Assembly (NCBI RefSeq): GCF_000002425.4 | Contig: NC_037257.1 | Span: forward strand, 11,346,627 to 11,410,626 | From: Physcomitrium patens | Taxonomy: Eukaryota; Streptophyta; Bryopsida; Funariales; Funariaceae | Reading direction: 5' to 3' | Length of the DNA stretch: 64,000 nt | Part shown: one piece after another, positions 44,880-59,439 of the stretch | Position numbering within the stretch: the first letter of the stretch is position 1 | Layout: the number at the start of each line of letters is the position of its first letter | Program-made: the position numbers and the translations under genes | Notes under the pieces: generated by a model | What the model was told of the DNA's origin: nothing | The model's database searches: none | What the model saw: only the letters and a program-made list of their open reading frames with translations

Positions 44880-47826
44880 CTATTTTAGCTCTTTGTATCC
44901 CAGAGGTGCCACGGCGTTGGGAACTGTCAGACAGTGGCCTGATTGAAGGGTGCCACTTGAGTCGGAACTCGGAGATTCAGGAGACCTCCTGCTCCCATCT
45001 GCCTTGTTACAGTCTTTATAGGTATACCGTTTAGAAAAAAATGTGTAGAATAAGAGATTGAGCAAACTCAAACCTGCAAGAAGCCAATAGAAATAGTCCA
45101 TGTGGCTTTCATTCAAGTTGTTCCCAATCCAGCCTCCATTCGAATCGTACGTAATATTTGTGACAATGGACACTAAAAGGCTACTAAGAAAACTTCCTAC
45201 TGCTACTGTACTTAGGTACAAAGCGTTACCCAGGCTGCGCATTGATTCTGGAGCCTGGTCTAAGAAAAACTCCATCTGACCGACTGAGAGGAACACTTCG
45301 CAGATCCCAGTTAACATGTATTGCGGTAGGAGCCAAAAAATGGTCATAGGAAGAGGTCCAACATAGTCTTTGCCAAGAGAATGCGCAAGGCGCAGACGTT
45401 TCATCTCTACAAAGGCAGCAACGGTTATGGAGAGCGTGGATATAACTTGCCCAACTCCAATCCTCTGCAACATTGTCAATCCACGTTTATCTCCTGTGAT
45501 TCGTCGTACGGCAGATACAAAAAATTTGTCATATAGGGGTAAAAATATGCAGATTGTTAGAGTGACGAAGAGGGGCATCGAGGCAGCTGGAATTTGAAAG
45601 CTAGGTCCCATCTTTCTGTTCAGCGTGGTACCCTGGTTAAGAAACAGAGTGCCCACTTGAGCAAACACGGCGGAGAACATTAGGTTCGTCACCCAGATTG
45701 GAAGCATGCGAACCAATAATTTCACCTCCTCGACTTGTGTAACTGTGCACAGTCTCCACGGATCAGGCTTAATCACTTCTTCAAACCTAAACACACATTC
45801 GTGTTCCATGACTTGAACTGTGGCAGCTTTATCCAAAAATCTGCAGATGCAATGTAGATTTGGAAACAATCAATACTAATAGAACAACGAAACCCAGCTC
45901 TGACCAATCACTAATATTGTGTTATCGACTCTGCCGTTATGTATGTCTACATGCCACAATGATCTCACAGCCAGATGATTTTAAACATGCTGAAAGGTAC
46001 TTGTTTCTTAATATTTACGTGTTCCTTTATACATAAATCGTTGAGTTCGGCGCTGGGATGGAAAAAAGTGTCTCACAGGAGGCCAGAAGTATGCCGACGC
46101 AGTTTGCCATGAGCCTGAGTCAAAGCTTCCTTGTCGTCGAGTTCATATAGAAGCTCGGGATTAGTTGGTACAGAGACCCTCCAATTTCGAGCAGCGGATA
46201 CAAGGACTTGAGCAACGCGTGTGAATGGACTTCCTCCGCGGATATGATGAGTTCGATACAAGGGAGTACCGATGAAAAAGATCAGCGTAGCCAATCCAGC
46301 GATGCCCGTCGGGATTCCGTATCCCCACGACCAGCCTATGGTGTCTTGCGCGTAAACTAGCAGGCTTACTGAGAGCATTGTGCCAAAGCTAATGCTCACA
46401 AACCACCAGTTCGGAAATGACATTTTACGCTTTGCTTCGACTGGATCGGTGATATCGAACTGGTCACCTGCAAAAGCTGTCACGCATGACTTGATTCCTC
46501 CTGCGCCCATGGCCATTAGGTACAGTGCAAAGTAGAAGAAGCCACGTTGTAATTTCGTTGCTGGTGGACATAATTTTGTCAGTGCTGAGGTCAATTCCTT
46601 ACACTCCGGGGGCTTCAACACTGGTAATGTTACGGACATTGTGACAAAAGTTAGAGCCTGCACACAAACATTCCCAACTCACTGTGAGTTTCCCAAAGCC
46701 GACAAAATTTTGTCTCACAAGGAACGACCAGTTTTTGTCTAATGACGATCGATGTCAATATTTCACTAGACGATCGGCCATTTCTTTCGTTTAAGTCTGA
46801 ACCTCGCACAAGACATGAACAAAGTACTCTACGCACTGACTCTGTTTCAGTTCGCTTCGCTTTCAACGTCGAAACTGCGAATCAGCTTCAGAACCTGAAG
46901 ATGTATCAATATCTCTGGCACGGTGGCTAGTGCTTACCAGGAAATATCCGCACAAAAACGTGCCAAGGGTTAAGTAGCGTCCAAGACAAGCGTCCGCAAT
47001 GAAAGCTCCGATTAGTGGAGTTAAGAAGGTTGTTCCAGACCAGTTGTTGACATTCCTTGCGGAAACCGATATATCCTCATGGAGGACTGTTGTGAGATAG
47101 ATGACTAAATTGGATGAGATTGCGTAGAACGCGACTCTTTCACATACCTCGCATCCTGCAAATGTTCACAATAACAGCATTACATCGGCCAAATGCCCGT
47201 GTTGAACATGCTCATTGGAAAATCAATGTCTCATGAACAAGCGACACAAGGGACAGGTTGGCTGCCACTAAATGTGTGGCTCGTTCACGACGTTGAATAA
47301 CGATTCTGAAAAGTTCAAGTTCGCTCTTTAACAGACCATTCGTCATGCATGAATAGAACCACGGTCTCCACGTGAAATTCTGGCATTGAGCTACTCTACA
47401 TGCAGCTAAACAATTTAGACCAAATGTTTTCCCCCCTTTGATCTGTTACATCTTTCACGAGCTTAATGTGAAGCGCACGAAATTTTGATGAAAGATAATT
47501 TTGAACACATTCTTCGGAGACTGAAACATGTCATAATTTAATCATGAAGTTACTGTTCATCACGCAGAGGATATTGATTTTCTTCCATTTCACAAAATTG
47601 TAAAGAGAAAGGTAATCCAACCGAATATAGGCCAACACGCTTTCCAATTCCCTGTTCTGGATTTGATAGACGGACGTCCACGAACATCGACAGCACCATC
47701 GGCTACGGTGATATCGTCGATCATATCGTTCTTCACCTGAAGTTCTCGGCTATGATCTGTTTCAGGAGCATACGCCGCAAGGGCGAGCTCCTTCAACATT
47801 GCTATCTCTGCATCACTCGGTGCCAT
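44880..47826 (-). CDS. NRT1/PTR family (NPF) proton-coupled transporter, four exons
   Basis: Exons on the minus strand are 47826-47622, 47155-46938, 46657-46077 and 45840-44880; all introns are GT-AG and phases join exactly, giving 654 residues. NPF proteins are 12-helix plasma-membrane or vacuolar symporters for nitrate, peptides, hormones or secondary metabolites. The proton-coupling motif ExxER is present as EVCER (about 71-75). Typical NPF blocks are GNWKAC near 60, FYFALYLMAMGAGGIKSCV with AFAGDQFD (about 182-209), FLDKAATV at the start of exon 4, and MEFFLDQAPESMRSLGNALYL late in the protein. The first ATG of the frame is at 47826; a GTG three codons upstream is not credible. At 654 residues it is somewhat longer than usual (about 570-620), mainly at the termini. 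The substrate cannot be told. Confidence 0.93.
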
Positions 47827-49600
47827 CTTGGGCACAATTTGCCTGTTAAGAATCCACCACAGCCACTGTCAACGCTGCAAACATGCAGTTCCCCCTTCCC
47901 GATGGGATCAGTTCAACATATTGCTAGTTCTAATGCTCATGACTATTTACATTGCCTTCACGAGTTTCGTTCTCCAGCAGTTAGAAGTGCTGAAATCAAT
48001 CACCAATACAACTACAATGCCAATCACAACATCGATCACGAAGACACCTCTTAGACCCAAACAGACCTGGCGAATTATGATAAGTCTTGAGGCGCTCGAT
48101 GCGCCCGGTCACTGAATGAATGATGGAGATAGACACCACCCTCGGAGTACTATAAATCCTCACTCTCAGCCCACGGAAATTGGAGGGACCCCTCCAAACG
48201 CAAGACAAAGCAAGCACGCATGCACAGGAGGGGGACGGTGGCCCCGCAACCGCGCGATGCAAGCAAGCTAAGCAAACCAAGGTGATATGACGTCGCAATT
48301 GCAAAGGTAAAAAGAAAAACCTTAGCAAAATAAAGATCATAAAGTGTTCCACTTCACAAGCAATGCAAGCGAGCGCGATGCCGATTCGCCGCAGTCAGCA
48401 AGTTTGCCGTTCCGTCCACAAATTAATTGGCTCGGACCGTTAATTGCGTGAAATTCCGGACCGGGCCATAACGTCCATCGCTCCTACTCTACCAGTAATG
48501 TCCAACTCTGTATGGACTCCACGTCCTCCATGGTCAAGTATGGTGGAAGGTGAATACTACATGGAAAGAAGAGATACTCTGCACGCGGTTTACTAACTCA
48601 TCACACCCTCTGCAGTGCAGGCGAGGGCCTTGCAGCAGCCTGGCGCTGTTAATTTGGCACAGCGGTGGTTGTGGCTGCAGTGCACTCGCGCTTCATCACG
48701 AGATCCTGGCATGACATACTCCGTGGGGCCTCCTGTCTTGCCCCCACCACCGCTTGATCCTCCCGACAGCTGCACCCCTTCATCTGGCCTGATCACAAAG
48801 TACTACATCAAAATTACTCGCCCGTCATCAACGAGAGTACCATCCCACCATGAAAATTCTGCTTCTCCTCCAAATTAGCCTCCCCTCCTCCCTCCTCCGC
48901 GAAGCAATCGCCACCGCTCACCCCCACTCACTGCCGTGCCCCTTCACACTCCCATTACATCATTAGCCTCCGTCTTGCGCTCTGTGTGTGTGTGTCTCTT
49001 GCCAATCGTACACCCGCCAATCGTCAATCCCATCATCACCCTAAGCTTGAATGTCCCTCCATTTCCAAGCCACTTGAATATCCATCCCACCCAAACGCTG
49101 CTAATCTCACCTTCGTGCCTGCATCGTCATGATTCTTCACCATCTCCCAACTACTTGGCTTTCCCCTTGCGCCACCACTTCCTCAATTACACTTACTTGT
49201 GCAGCATGTGTTTTATACAGCCTTCATTTCATGGCTGTAGTGTGTTTTGGTTTACTCGCCTTGCTTGCTCATCCTTTGTCAACTCCTTCGTCCGATAATG
49301 TGGGAAAGAGCTCGACACCAGTGTTTGTTTGTTAGTTTGTGTCGGATGCAGGCTTCAGACCAGATGTGGCAATGGTGGTCGTGGTAGAAGAAGATGAAGC
49401 AAAAACGGCAGTCAGCGGCTGTTATCGTTGTTGTTATTGTTGTTGGTGTTGATGTTGTTGATGTTGATGTTGTAAGGCCAGGCTGGAACACGCACACAGA
49501 CAGACATTGATCCTCCTCATGACTAGACAACTTACCGTTGCAACTGCTACCGAGAGAGAACCTACCAGGGCTTCGTCGTATTGCCGCCCTTTTTGCCCTT
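47827..49600. other. Upstream/promoter region of the NPF gene
   Basis: Moderately GC-rich with CT-rich stretches; this probably contains the 5' UTR and promoter of the NPF gene. Open frames on both strands (for example 48615-48878 + and 47996-48352 -) lack recognisable domains and overlap. A TTG/ATG-type trinucleotide repeat (GTTGTTGTTATTGTTGTTGG) lies near 49425-49472. Confidence 0.45.
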
Positions 49601-51585
49601 TGTTCCTCCTTTTCCATGCACTAGCTTTGATGTAGTATAATAATAAGTATAATAATAATAATAATATGCAATACAATATTGAATCATACAAACATATTTC
49701 ATTAGTACCACTTTAAAACTAAGCAAAACAATGAAAACCACACAAACCCACACACACACAACACTTCCAAAAATCAATTGAACTAAATGACCAATAAATT
49801 AACAATATTAAACATTAAAAAAATTGAAACCTGGTGCATTTTTGTTGAAATTTATGTGAAAGATAAATTTTTCTAATAAATGTTTTAACCAATTTTTTTT
49901 TGTGTAAAATAGATTGTTTGAATTTTGTTTTTAGATTATGTTTAGAGATTATTTTGTAAGTTAGTTAGATAATTTTGAAAATACATATACAAAAAAAGAA
50001 CTGAATTTACATTACTCAAATAATGGAATTTTAAAATTCCTAAGTGCAATATGGGCCAATTGAATATTCAATGCTTTCAACACAAGTAATTTCAATACCA
50101 AACTAAAATTTCTTACAATATTTGTCATCAAAACATTTTTTAAGATGATCACAATTATGTCTACAAGTAAACACATATAGAAATATGTTTGTATATATAT
50201 AAATATATATTCACACATACTCACTTGTAAGTAAGTAAGTTATCTATATAAAATCAAATTTAAAAAATGAAACTTTCACTTTTAAAAAAAGAGATGAAAG
50301 ACAATTTTATTTCTTATATTCTGATTTTAAAACATTATTCATATGGAGGTATGTCTTTGTTGTACAACTAATGATGATCATCATGATGTTTCTATCATTA
50401 TACCAAAATCTGAGATTTGATACATACACATTGTATGCAAAAACATCATTACATATGATTTATTTTTTCACAATATTTTTCTTTTGTCACATCATCTTAT
50501 TTTCAAGAAGCATATCATTGAAAACTATAACAACATAGGAATGAATTCAAAAAAATACTAATAAAACAAAACCCACACAGAAACCAGCCAAACTACCCAA
50601 AAAAAATAAGTTAAATCAGAAAAAGTACTTTTTGCAAGTGCGACAACAAAATAAGATTTGATCAAACTAGCAAATGTCTACTTGCCAAACTTCAAAGTGC
50701 TAAATATTACTAATAATTGATTTACTTATTTAGTTGGTCATATACAACCCATCATCTAAGTTGTGACAACTGGAGAGACCATCAATAATCAGACTTCCAA
50801 GGTTTCTATTTTCCAAAAATCAAATAAATAAACAAGGGGCCATAATAATAATATTCAAGGCACATTCCATGAGAGGTGAAAGCCACAGTGTGCTTGTCAT
50901 CTTTACATAATAATTGGGAAGTGAGTCACAAAAGGAGGACTCTCCACATGTGACATTCACTCACCATTGACACAGACAGAAAACAAAAGTAGTGAGTATG
51001 GAAGAGATGGGATGGATAGAGATGCATGTTCCAGAAGGCAGCAATGCATCACATAATCTACACATCTGATTTGGAGCTGTGTCACCGAAGGAATCAACCA
51101 GGGGGCTAGAACCCAGTACAACAACCAATCAATCATGCAAGTAAGCAAGTAAACAAACAAGCATGAACGGGAGCAAGCAAAGCAGATGGTTGTATTTTGA
51201 GGCTGGAGGTTGTTAGAATCTGCCACAGACATGGTGAGATGGCAGAGATCAGGTTTGTGTGTTGTGTGCCAGAACTGTTGTCCTGTCCTGTTCCCTTGCC
51301 CCCCCCCCCCCCCCATCCCCCATCACCCACAAGTATTTGGCTGCTCTTCACTTCTACTCCGCTGAGGGTGTGTATGTTAGAGTAGCTTGCCGTAGGATTA
51401 GCAACCAAATGGGGCAAAGTAGTCGTGGCCTCTGAGAAGCCATGTGGGGTGGGAACACACACCACATTGAAGTTGTGAGGCAAGACTTCGGAATGACCAT
51501 GACCAGGTTATGAAAGCCCACTTGTGTTCCCCTGATGTTGTGTTCCACTCTCTCTTCATGACCATCAAACCTGCTGCAGGTAAAA

Positions 51586-51620
<35 letters not shown>

Positions 51621-51627
51621 GAAGACA

Positions 51628-51661
<34 letters not shown>

Positions 51662-52350
51662 TGTCCATGATTAAATTAATTTTTATGGATCCCTCACAAT
51701 GAAGATGTGAATGCACAGCACTCAGCTAATAAGTTAAACTGGATTAAGTTGTGAGATATAAAGTCTTGTTTCATTACCAATGATATGTATATATAGAGAG
51801 ATATATAATAAAGAAAGGTCATGCCCAAAGTTGCAAAACATCTGCTTTCTTCTGAAAAAAAGCTTCTAACTGAAAGTGTAGATAAAAATAAATAAAAGGG
51901 AGCAGAAATTAAAGTATTTTGTAATTATCAAAATTATGCATGAACATCAAAATCCCAAAGTTCGAAAGTGAAATATTTAAAATTTTCTGACCTACCCTCT
52001 CTCACACTACATATGTATAGAAAATGAGGAAACTATGTTATTTTTAACTTCTAAAACTACTTTTTCAATAAGTTTTATTCTACACTCCTTATTTCTTTCT
52101 TTCTTCTTCTTTTTTGTCTCTATCACCCACTTCCTACCATTCAACATTTTCAACACATCATATAGATAAAAACAAAGAAGAAGAAGAAGAAGAAGAAGAA
52201 GAAGATGTGATTCATGACTCACTACAGTGTTTGGAATTGTGACCTCTGCAATCCACCATGGAAACCAGGTTGGCTGAACAGTGACTGGGAAATGAAGTAA
52301 TCAAAACGAACAATATGTGACATACCTCCCTTTAGTTATTTATTTATTTT

Positions 52351-52396
<46 letters not shown>

Positions 52397-55300
52397 GATA
52401 CTGAGAGAGAGAGAGGGGGGGGGGAGTTGGGCAGGTATTGGGAATTCATGGTCACTTTGTGACCAAAGAGAGGGATGGATGGATTAATGAACATCTGAAT
52501 GGATGAATGTGCGTATTTCGCTCCCAACATCTGGCGCTTTTCCGTGCAGGCCTGGATGGATGAACGAACGTACAGAATCTGCGGCAAAGAAGAATGAAGT
52601 AACTAACTTACTAACTAATATACCTGATAACTAAGGGTGCGGTCAACTACGTCACCAACTGCAAGGTAGCTACTCCAATGATTTCCTCCTTTCCAATGCC
52701 AGGTCACCATGCCAGGTCAGCATCTCACCGCTTCTAAGGGCTCCTCTTCTGCAGTTTCATGCCACTTCGCCTTTTTCACCCCCACATCTGCGGTACCAGA
52801 GGCCTACTTTTTAAACTTTTTTTTAATTCCTTTTTCTTTTATATAAATTTCATGTTGCATTTTCTTGAGGCAGCTGAGCCTTGTGCAAGCACGCCTTGAC
52901 TTTCACACTTTTGATGTGGTAACAACTGGAAATGAAGTGAAGGGGGAATAATAAAAAAATAAAAAATAGTACACACCTAATTATTTCCTCCTTATTCCTC
53001 CTGCACCACAGTTTGAAGCCAGGAAAAAAAATAAAAAATAAAAAATAAATTACAATTCCTTAAAAATAGATTAAGTAGAGAAAAAAAAGGGGGGGGGAAC
53101 GGAAAAGTGGAGATGACAGTGAAGGCTTAGTAAAGCAGGAATTGGTTGGGCCGAGTATGTGGGTGAATTAATAACCCACATTATTGTATAACAACGTAAA
53201 CAAATCAGAATAATAACAAAAATGTAAAATTGAGAATTTAGATCAATATTTTCAAACGAAAAAGAAAAAGAAAATAACCTTAGCTTCGAGGAAGGAATCT
53301 CACCAGTGTGTGTGTGAGTGTGCTCACAATCCACATGACCAGCTTGTGAACATCATTGGATGTAACTTTCACCTCTCAACGGTCTCATCCCAAAATAACA
53401 TACGGTGGATGGATGTCATTCATCTCCTCAACCCGTTCGTTCATCCGTACTCCCATCCATGCATACGTTCATCCTCTATTCATCCATCCATCGATTCGAT
53501 TATTTCCTTACTAAAACCCCTACTGTTCAATATTGGAATGTACATAACAGAAATATATTTAAGAATTGTTATTCAAAGGAAAAAATACATTCGTGACTAG
53601 CTGTGCATTCAAAATGGAGATGAATGGAGCAAGTAAAACTAAATATTTCAACAATGAGATATTTGTACTATAACATTTCTTTTTTTAGTAAAAGGATTAT
53701 TGCATAGATTATTGTCATAAATGTTACAAATAGATTATTAATTGTTAAGAATCTGAATAAATATTATATTTCATGCTACTTCATGTAACTGGATATTATT
53801 GATTCATATATGTATTCATGTATGTATTTATGTATGTATATATGTGTATATATTTCGTCTTATTAATGCTATAACATCTAACATTATAGTTTATTCATTT
53901 GAATTTGATGATTTTGTCCCAAATCAATTTCTAAACAGAATGAGACTTCAGGACATTTTAATATAAAGTAGTTCAAAAGCCTCATGTGGTGTCAATTGTG
54001 TCAGCACAATCAGCTGCCATAATACAAAACATGACTGAAAATGTAATTTTCCAAATGATGTGTTGTGTTGTAATAGTAATATATTACACAAGGTAATCAT
54101 GTGAATTGATTGTACAGTTCAACTGGTATATAAATTCTGCATAACTAGCTTGTTGAAGCTAAATTAAATAAATATTTAACGTCTTCATGATAGCATCATA
54201 CTAGAAGAATGCATCTAGTCATTTTTTCAATTTTAAAAAATAACGTAAATTTTTTCGTATCTAATATGTTTTCAAATTTGATCTGAGATTCTTCAGATTA
54301 ACATATTATTCTGAAGAATTTGTATTTACCATGTAAGATGGAATAAAAGTAATGCTTGTGTTTGTCTATATATATATATTGAATCAATAAGATAATTATT
54401 TTGAAAGGATTAAGGGAAAAAAAAAAAAAAAAAAAAAAGAAGAAGAGAAAGAAAAAGAAAGAAGAGAGTGAAGAGAGGATGGCTCCAAAGCTTCTAGAGC
54501 CTTTTCATATACATTAAAGTAAGTGATATGGAAGTCTATATACATGTATGCATGTATATACATATATGTAATCTTAAAAAACACCCTGAATTTGAAAAAC
54601 TACATGCTATATATATATATATATATATACATATCAAAGTAAAGAAAAGAAGGGTGATATGATTTTAAAAACATATTTTTAATGGATTGGTTGAGATGTT
54701 TTCTTTTCAAGAAATTCAGAATTGACAACAATTAAGATATAAAATCAAAAATAATGCACAGCACAATGAATGAGAAATATGAATAAATAAATAAATAAAA
54801 TTAATTGATCTCTAATAGAAGATCATTGTCGAATATTTAAAATGATGATTTCAGAAATATTATAAATTTGAGCTATTTTGTGTATGCATGCTGAGTATGA
54901 AAAAGAATTTGTTCATTGTTGTTGGATAATGTTACAAAAATTATAAAATCCAGTTGTTGAATATAAATGTTTTTTTTTATATATACAATTTGAACCCTCA
55001 ATATGAAATATCAGAGCACACAAGCACTATTAAAATACTATTCTAATTACTGTACAATGAACCGTATTCTTCCATGTAGATCTTCATAAATAACAAAATA
55101 ACAAAAAAATAAAGAATCGGGTACAACACAAAAATTATTGTAAAAAATAACATATTTACTTATATTTGAAAATCTAATGACTAAATCTAGGTCAATTAAA
55201 TTTTAAACCAATCACATTATTCTATGTTTGAGACAAAAAATCATAGTATTTTTGTTAAATAATTCTTTCATTTTATTCTATTATCTTTATTTAAAAACAT

Positions 55301-55408
55301 ACTTGTACATGATAATGCTTTCATACAATGAAAAGTGTTTTACAATATATTACTTTGGACATCATTTGTATCTCAATCTTAGAAAAGTGGTGATTCTATT
55401 TTATAATG

Positions 55409-55448
<40 letters not shown>

Positions 55449-55698
55449 CATTATATACATATATTGTCATTATATTGTCATTAAACATTATATACATATA
55501 TAATATTTTGTTTAAAAATATTAACAAAAAAAATACTTCTATTTTTAGTAATTACAATGTAATTCTAAAAACTGTCTGAATATATATTTTTATTTTTAAA
55601 GTGATTGTGCTTTAGATATTCTAAGGTTGTAAAATAGATGTATCAAGAAATAAATTTATTTTTGTGAACATATATAAAATAAAACATATTTTTGTGAA

Positions 55699-55746
<48 letters not shown>

Positions 55747-56999
55747 AATTTATTGATAACTATAATTTTTTGTTTTTAATTTAAATGTTGTATTTTTATT
55801 TATATGCAACTCTTGTAAGAATCTTTTGTATAAATTTCAAAATATTAAGCCCCAGTTACCATAAAACTAATTTGCAATCGTTTTAATTACTTTATCTTAG
55901 TCTAATTGGTAGTATCATCTACATTGCTGTAATTTAAATATCACTGCAAAAGAAATTTAAATTCTCTTTGATCCATTTTTTCATACTATGTTTATATATT
56001 TTTAGTAAATTTAAAAAAAATTAATCAAGCAAGAATTTTAATTATTTTCTGTAATCACTTTTAATTTTTGTGAAACTTCAAAAAATTAAATCGGTATAAT
56101 TTAGTCAAAAAATATACATATTTTTATATTTGGCAACAATTGATGATTTTAAACATTAAAAATTTATTAAAAAATATATGTGTACTAAATTTCTTATAAC
56201 AAATATGTCTACTTCTACTTATATTTTAAATTTATATTTTATTCATTTTCTAATTTTTATGTTTTTTTTGATTTTTTTAATATATATACATACAAAAATT
56301 ATTTTGGTTTATTTTTTATTTTTTTAATCTTAAATATACATGAATTTATGAAACTAAATCTAAAATAGTTATGAGAAATTAAGTAATTATCATAATTCAA
56401 TCAATTCTTACATATAAATTTACCCTTGAATTAATCTTGTTGTAGTATAATAAATAAAGACTGCAATGAAAACTTTCAACAAATATATCTATAAGAATAT
56501 ATTTGTTAAAGGTACAATGTATAGAATTGTAGATTAAAAAAAAATGTTGCCATAGTAAATAAAAAGATCTAATACTGAATAATTATTATGTTGATTTAGT
56601 AAAAAAAAACAATTCTACTATGACGGTAGAAATATATTTAAATAAATCATGAGTACTTTGGGTTTTTTGTGATTAATTAAAAAAAAATCAATATAACAAC
56701 ATAAATTGAAATAATTTTATAATAGGCGATTATAAGATATTTAATTATTTAAAATAAAAAATTATAATACATTTAGATAATTATTTATAAAAATAATTAT
56801 TGAGAGAAATTTCTTTAAATTTCCTTATGTATAGACACTAATTTGTTTTTGAAATAATTGGCAAAACTGTATCACAAACCTTAGAAGCTTGTCATTATTA
56901 AATAAAGGAGCTAGGTAAATTATAGTTTTGGATTCGACTAAAAAGACGTTTGATTCTATTTAAAATTCAAATAAACAAATGAATAAATGTAATTTACAT
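49601..56999. other. AT-rich intergenic DNA with many microsatellites
   Basis: No coding region is supported. Simple repeats: AAT near 49640-49668; a 16-C run at 51299-51314; TA at about 51589-51616; AAT at about 51629-51660; AGA at about 52172-52204; CA then TA at about 52351-52396, followed by GA and a 10-G run (52415-52424); a 22-A run at 54417-54438; TA at about 54609-54629; TA inside a palindrome at 55402-55455; TA at about 55704-55743. ATCC/GGAT-type repeats lie near 52470-52510 and 53404-53485. Confidence 0.6.
55402..55455. repeat. 54-bp near-perfect palindrome centred on a TA microsatellite
   Basis: TATAATGACAA on the left and TTGTCATTATA on the right flank about 32 bp of alternating TA, making one continuous inverted repeat. 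The segment TATTGTCATTA recurs twice more immediately to the right. Confidence 0.85.
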
Positions 57000-57059
57000 T
57001 TAATTTAATTTTACTGTTTTATAATTGTACTTTAAATAATTGAATCAATGTTACATGTA

Positions 57060-57486
57060 ATGTAAATATGCAAAAGAATATGCATAGTTAAGAATTATTT
57101 TCTTTAATATTAATAAAAAAATTAAAAACAGCTTCTCAAATTTGGATTATATTTTTATATTAAATTTGTTCTTAAAGAATAATTTTTCTAAAAAAATGAT
57201 TATGTATTATTTTTGAGTAACTCAAGAATGTATTAATCTTTAGATTCTTTGTGATTTATGTCCTTGGTAGAGGATGTTGTTGATGTATAAAGTGAAGATG
57301 GTAAATGCGGAGCCTTAATAGAAGTATTAAATATTTCTATTGGCAATAGAGTTTATAAAATCAAGGTAGGCCATAAAACTATTGATGATCTTATATCACT
57401 TTCTAGGCAATTTTTTAAGCCCATAGAGGATTTTTTAGAATTAATTCATCATTTTAAGTGGCAAAGATGAGATTTCTTTGGAACCT

Positions 57487-57524
<38 letters not shown>

Positions 57525-57620
57525 TTCTTTTTTTGATTTAGCCATTAAGAAAGGTAGTTTTGACATCCACCAATATATCATTGGGCTATGGCCATGTGGG
57601 AGCTTATGAAAGTTCTAAGT
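57060..57620 (-). pseudogene. Decayed copia reverse-transcriptase remnant
   Basis: On the minus strand near 57580-57530 the translation gives DILVDVKTTFLNG followed by KK and EYM, matching the copia RT block 'xxxMDVKTAFLNGxLxEEIYM'. Further on, after a TA microsatellite (57488-57517), KILYGLKN fits 'KSLYGLKQ'. The rest is degraded across frames. It is short evidence, but the two blocks are in the expected order. Confidence 0.45.
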
Positions 57621-59400
57621 ATTATTGGATGCATGGAAGTTGAATTCTTCTTCCATAGTTTATTGTCAATGAGCAGCTTTGAAAGAGCACAAAAGATGTT
57701 AATAAGTAGTCAATCCCAAAAATATAATTGGAAGATAAGTGAAAAATGCTTGTTTATTTTTGTTTGGTTTTGGTAGTTAGGAATAAAGTTAGAATATTGA
57801 TGGATTATACTTTTCTTCAAGAATATGTGAAGAATGGATTCTTTTATATATTTGAATTAATTTTTGAAGTTGAAGAGGTAATGAAGAGCTTGATGAAGTT
57901 GAATCTTCTAGAATGGAGTGGGATATGATGCAAGTACAAGAGTTTTAAGAACATTGAGCATATTGCAAATGTAGAGTATGACTTCTAATTTGGATTTAGA
58001 ATTGAAATAATGCATAGATGGTGATGGTAATCCCAAAAAAAGAAGTAGAAATAGTTGAAGAATTGGAGAATTTAGTATAGAGTCTCCAATAGTTGCCTTC
58101 AAGTGAATTAGAAGGAAGCAAAGACCAATAGTAGAGGCATCACTATATGGATTAAGAGCTGCATTAATTGGCAAAAATCATTGAATGCCTAAGGATGAAT
58201 AAAAAGTATCAACAAAATTGAAAGAATCACTTGAAATTGACCAAAGTCAGGACTAGATACATGAAGTGGAGGTAGTACAATTGAAATAACTTTGAAACTT
58301 TTAATATATAGAGATGGTACTTGTTGCAAAGCAATATTAGTGACATGCTATTTTTATTTTATTTTATTTTATTTTTTACTAATATAATTGAAGCCAATTC
58401 AATTATGTGATAAAACAAAGGATATTGCATTATATGATAAAATAAAAAAATAAAGATTATATTATAAAAGAGCTTAAATAAAAATAATTTAGTAAATTAT
58501 TTTAAAAATATAGATAATAGATAAGGAAGTAGCAAAAATTAATAAATTCTAGTGATGCCTTCTTGAAGAAGAGATTTCTATTTATTTTGTAGAAGCTAAA
58601 TTGAATCAAATAAAAATAAATAAGATAAATATTTAATATAGATATTTTAAAGAAAAAATTAAGAATAGGTTTTAGTAAAAATTACATCAAAATATAAAAG
58701 TTTGATATCCAAAGGGGGTCAGTTATGAACCAAAGTTGAAATCAGACCTAAAGATACAAAACTATCAACCTACAATGACTCTAATGTACTTTGGTTGCTT
58801 AAAAAGTGGAATTTGAGAGTAAACTCGTGAGAGGATTTTTAAGAGTTGATTTCATGTAATTTAAAGCCATATTGAGGTTTTGAAGGCTTTTCAAAATAAG
58901 GAGATACATTCAATAGTTTTGGATTTTGAGAAATAAAAAGAAGTTTACAATTTTAAAGATTATATGAGTCTTGTAGCATATTTATGGATGAAATTTTGTT
59001 AGACTATAACTATATTTGTTTTACATATTTTTGAAAAATTTTATATTAATCAAATATTTAGATTAATTATTATGAGAATTTTTGTAGATTATAGTCTTAG
59101 ATAATTGAAATTTAGGATCAATGAGGATTTTTGTGATTTTGCAACATCCACCAATTTAATTAAAGCATAAATTGGTGAAAAAATTTTAGACTTAAAAATC
59201 TATACTTTAGCCAATTTTTGAAGTAATTTAATAATTTAGCAAAGAAAAATTGTTGTTAGAAAATCAACATTCAAATTGGAGAAAGAGAGATATCAACATT
59301 TGAAAGGTTTTGGAAGCTTTTCTTTCAATTGGTGAGTTTGATTTTCTTCAAATTTTGTATACTTGTTAATTTCTTTTGATTTAAAATATAAAAAAAATTC
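57621..59400. other. AT-rich DNA without a recognised gene
   Basis: Open frames of 60-90 codons occur (57588-57776 +, 57908-58174 -) with no recognisable domain. Composition is slightly less AT-rich than the surroundings, so this may be an older transposon body. A TTTTA repeat lies at about 58346-58376. Confidence 0.4.
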
Positions 59401-59439
59401 AATGAAAATTAATGATCTAATTGATATTTATTGAGATTT

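Noticed and set aside
48615..49335. Overlapping Pro/Ser-rich open frames upstream of the NPF gene
   Set aside because: They overlap in different frames, with CT-rich composition and no domain.
57588..58174. Open frames of 62 to 88 codons on both strands
   Set aside because: No recognisable similarity; AT-rich surroundings with transposon remnants make chance frames likely.
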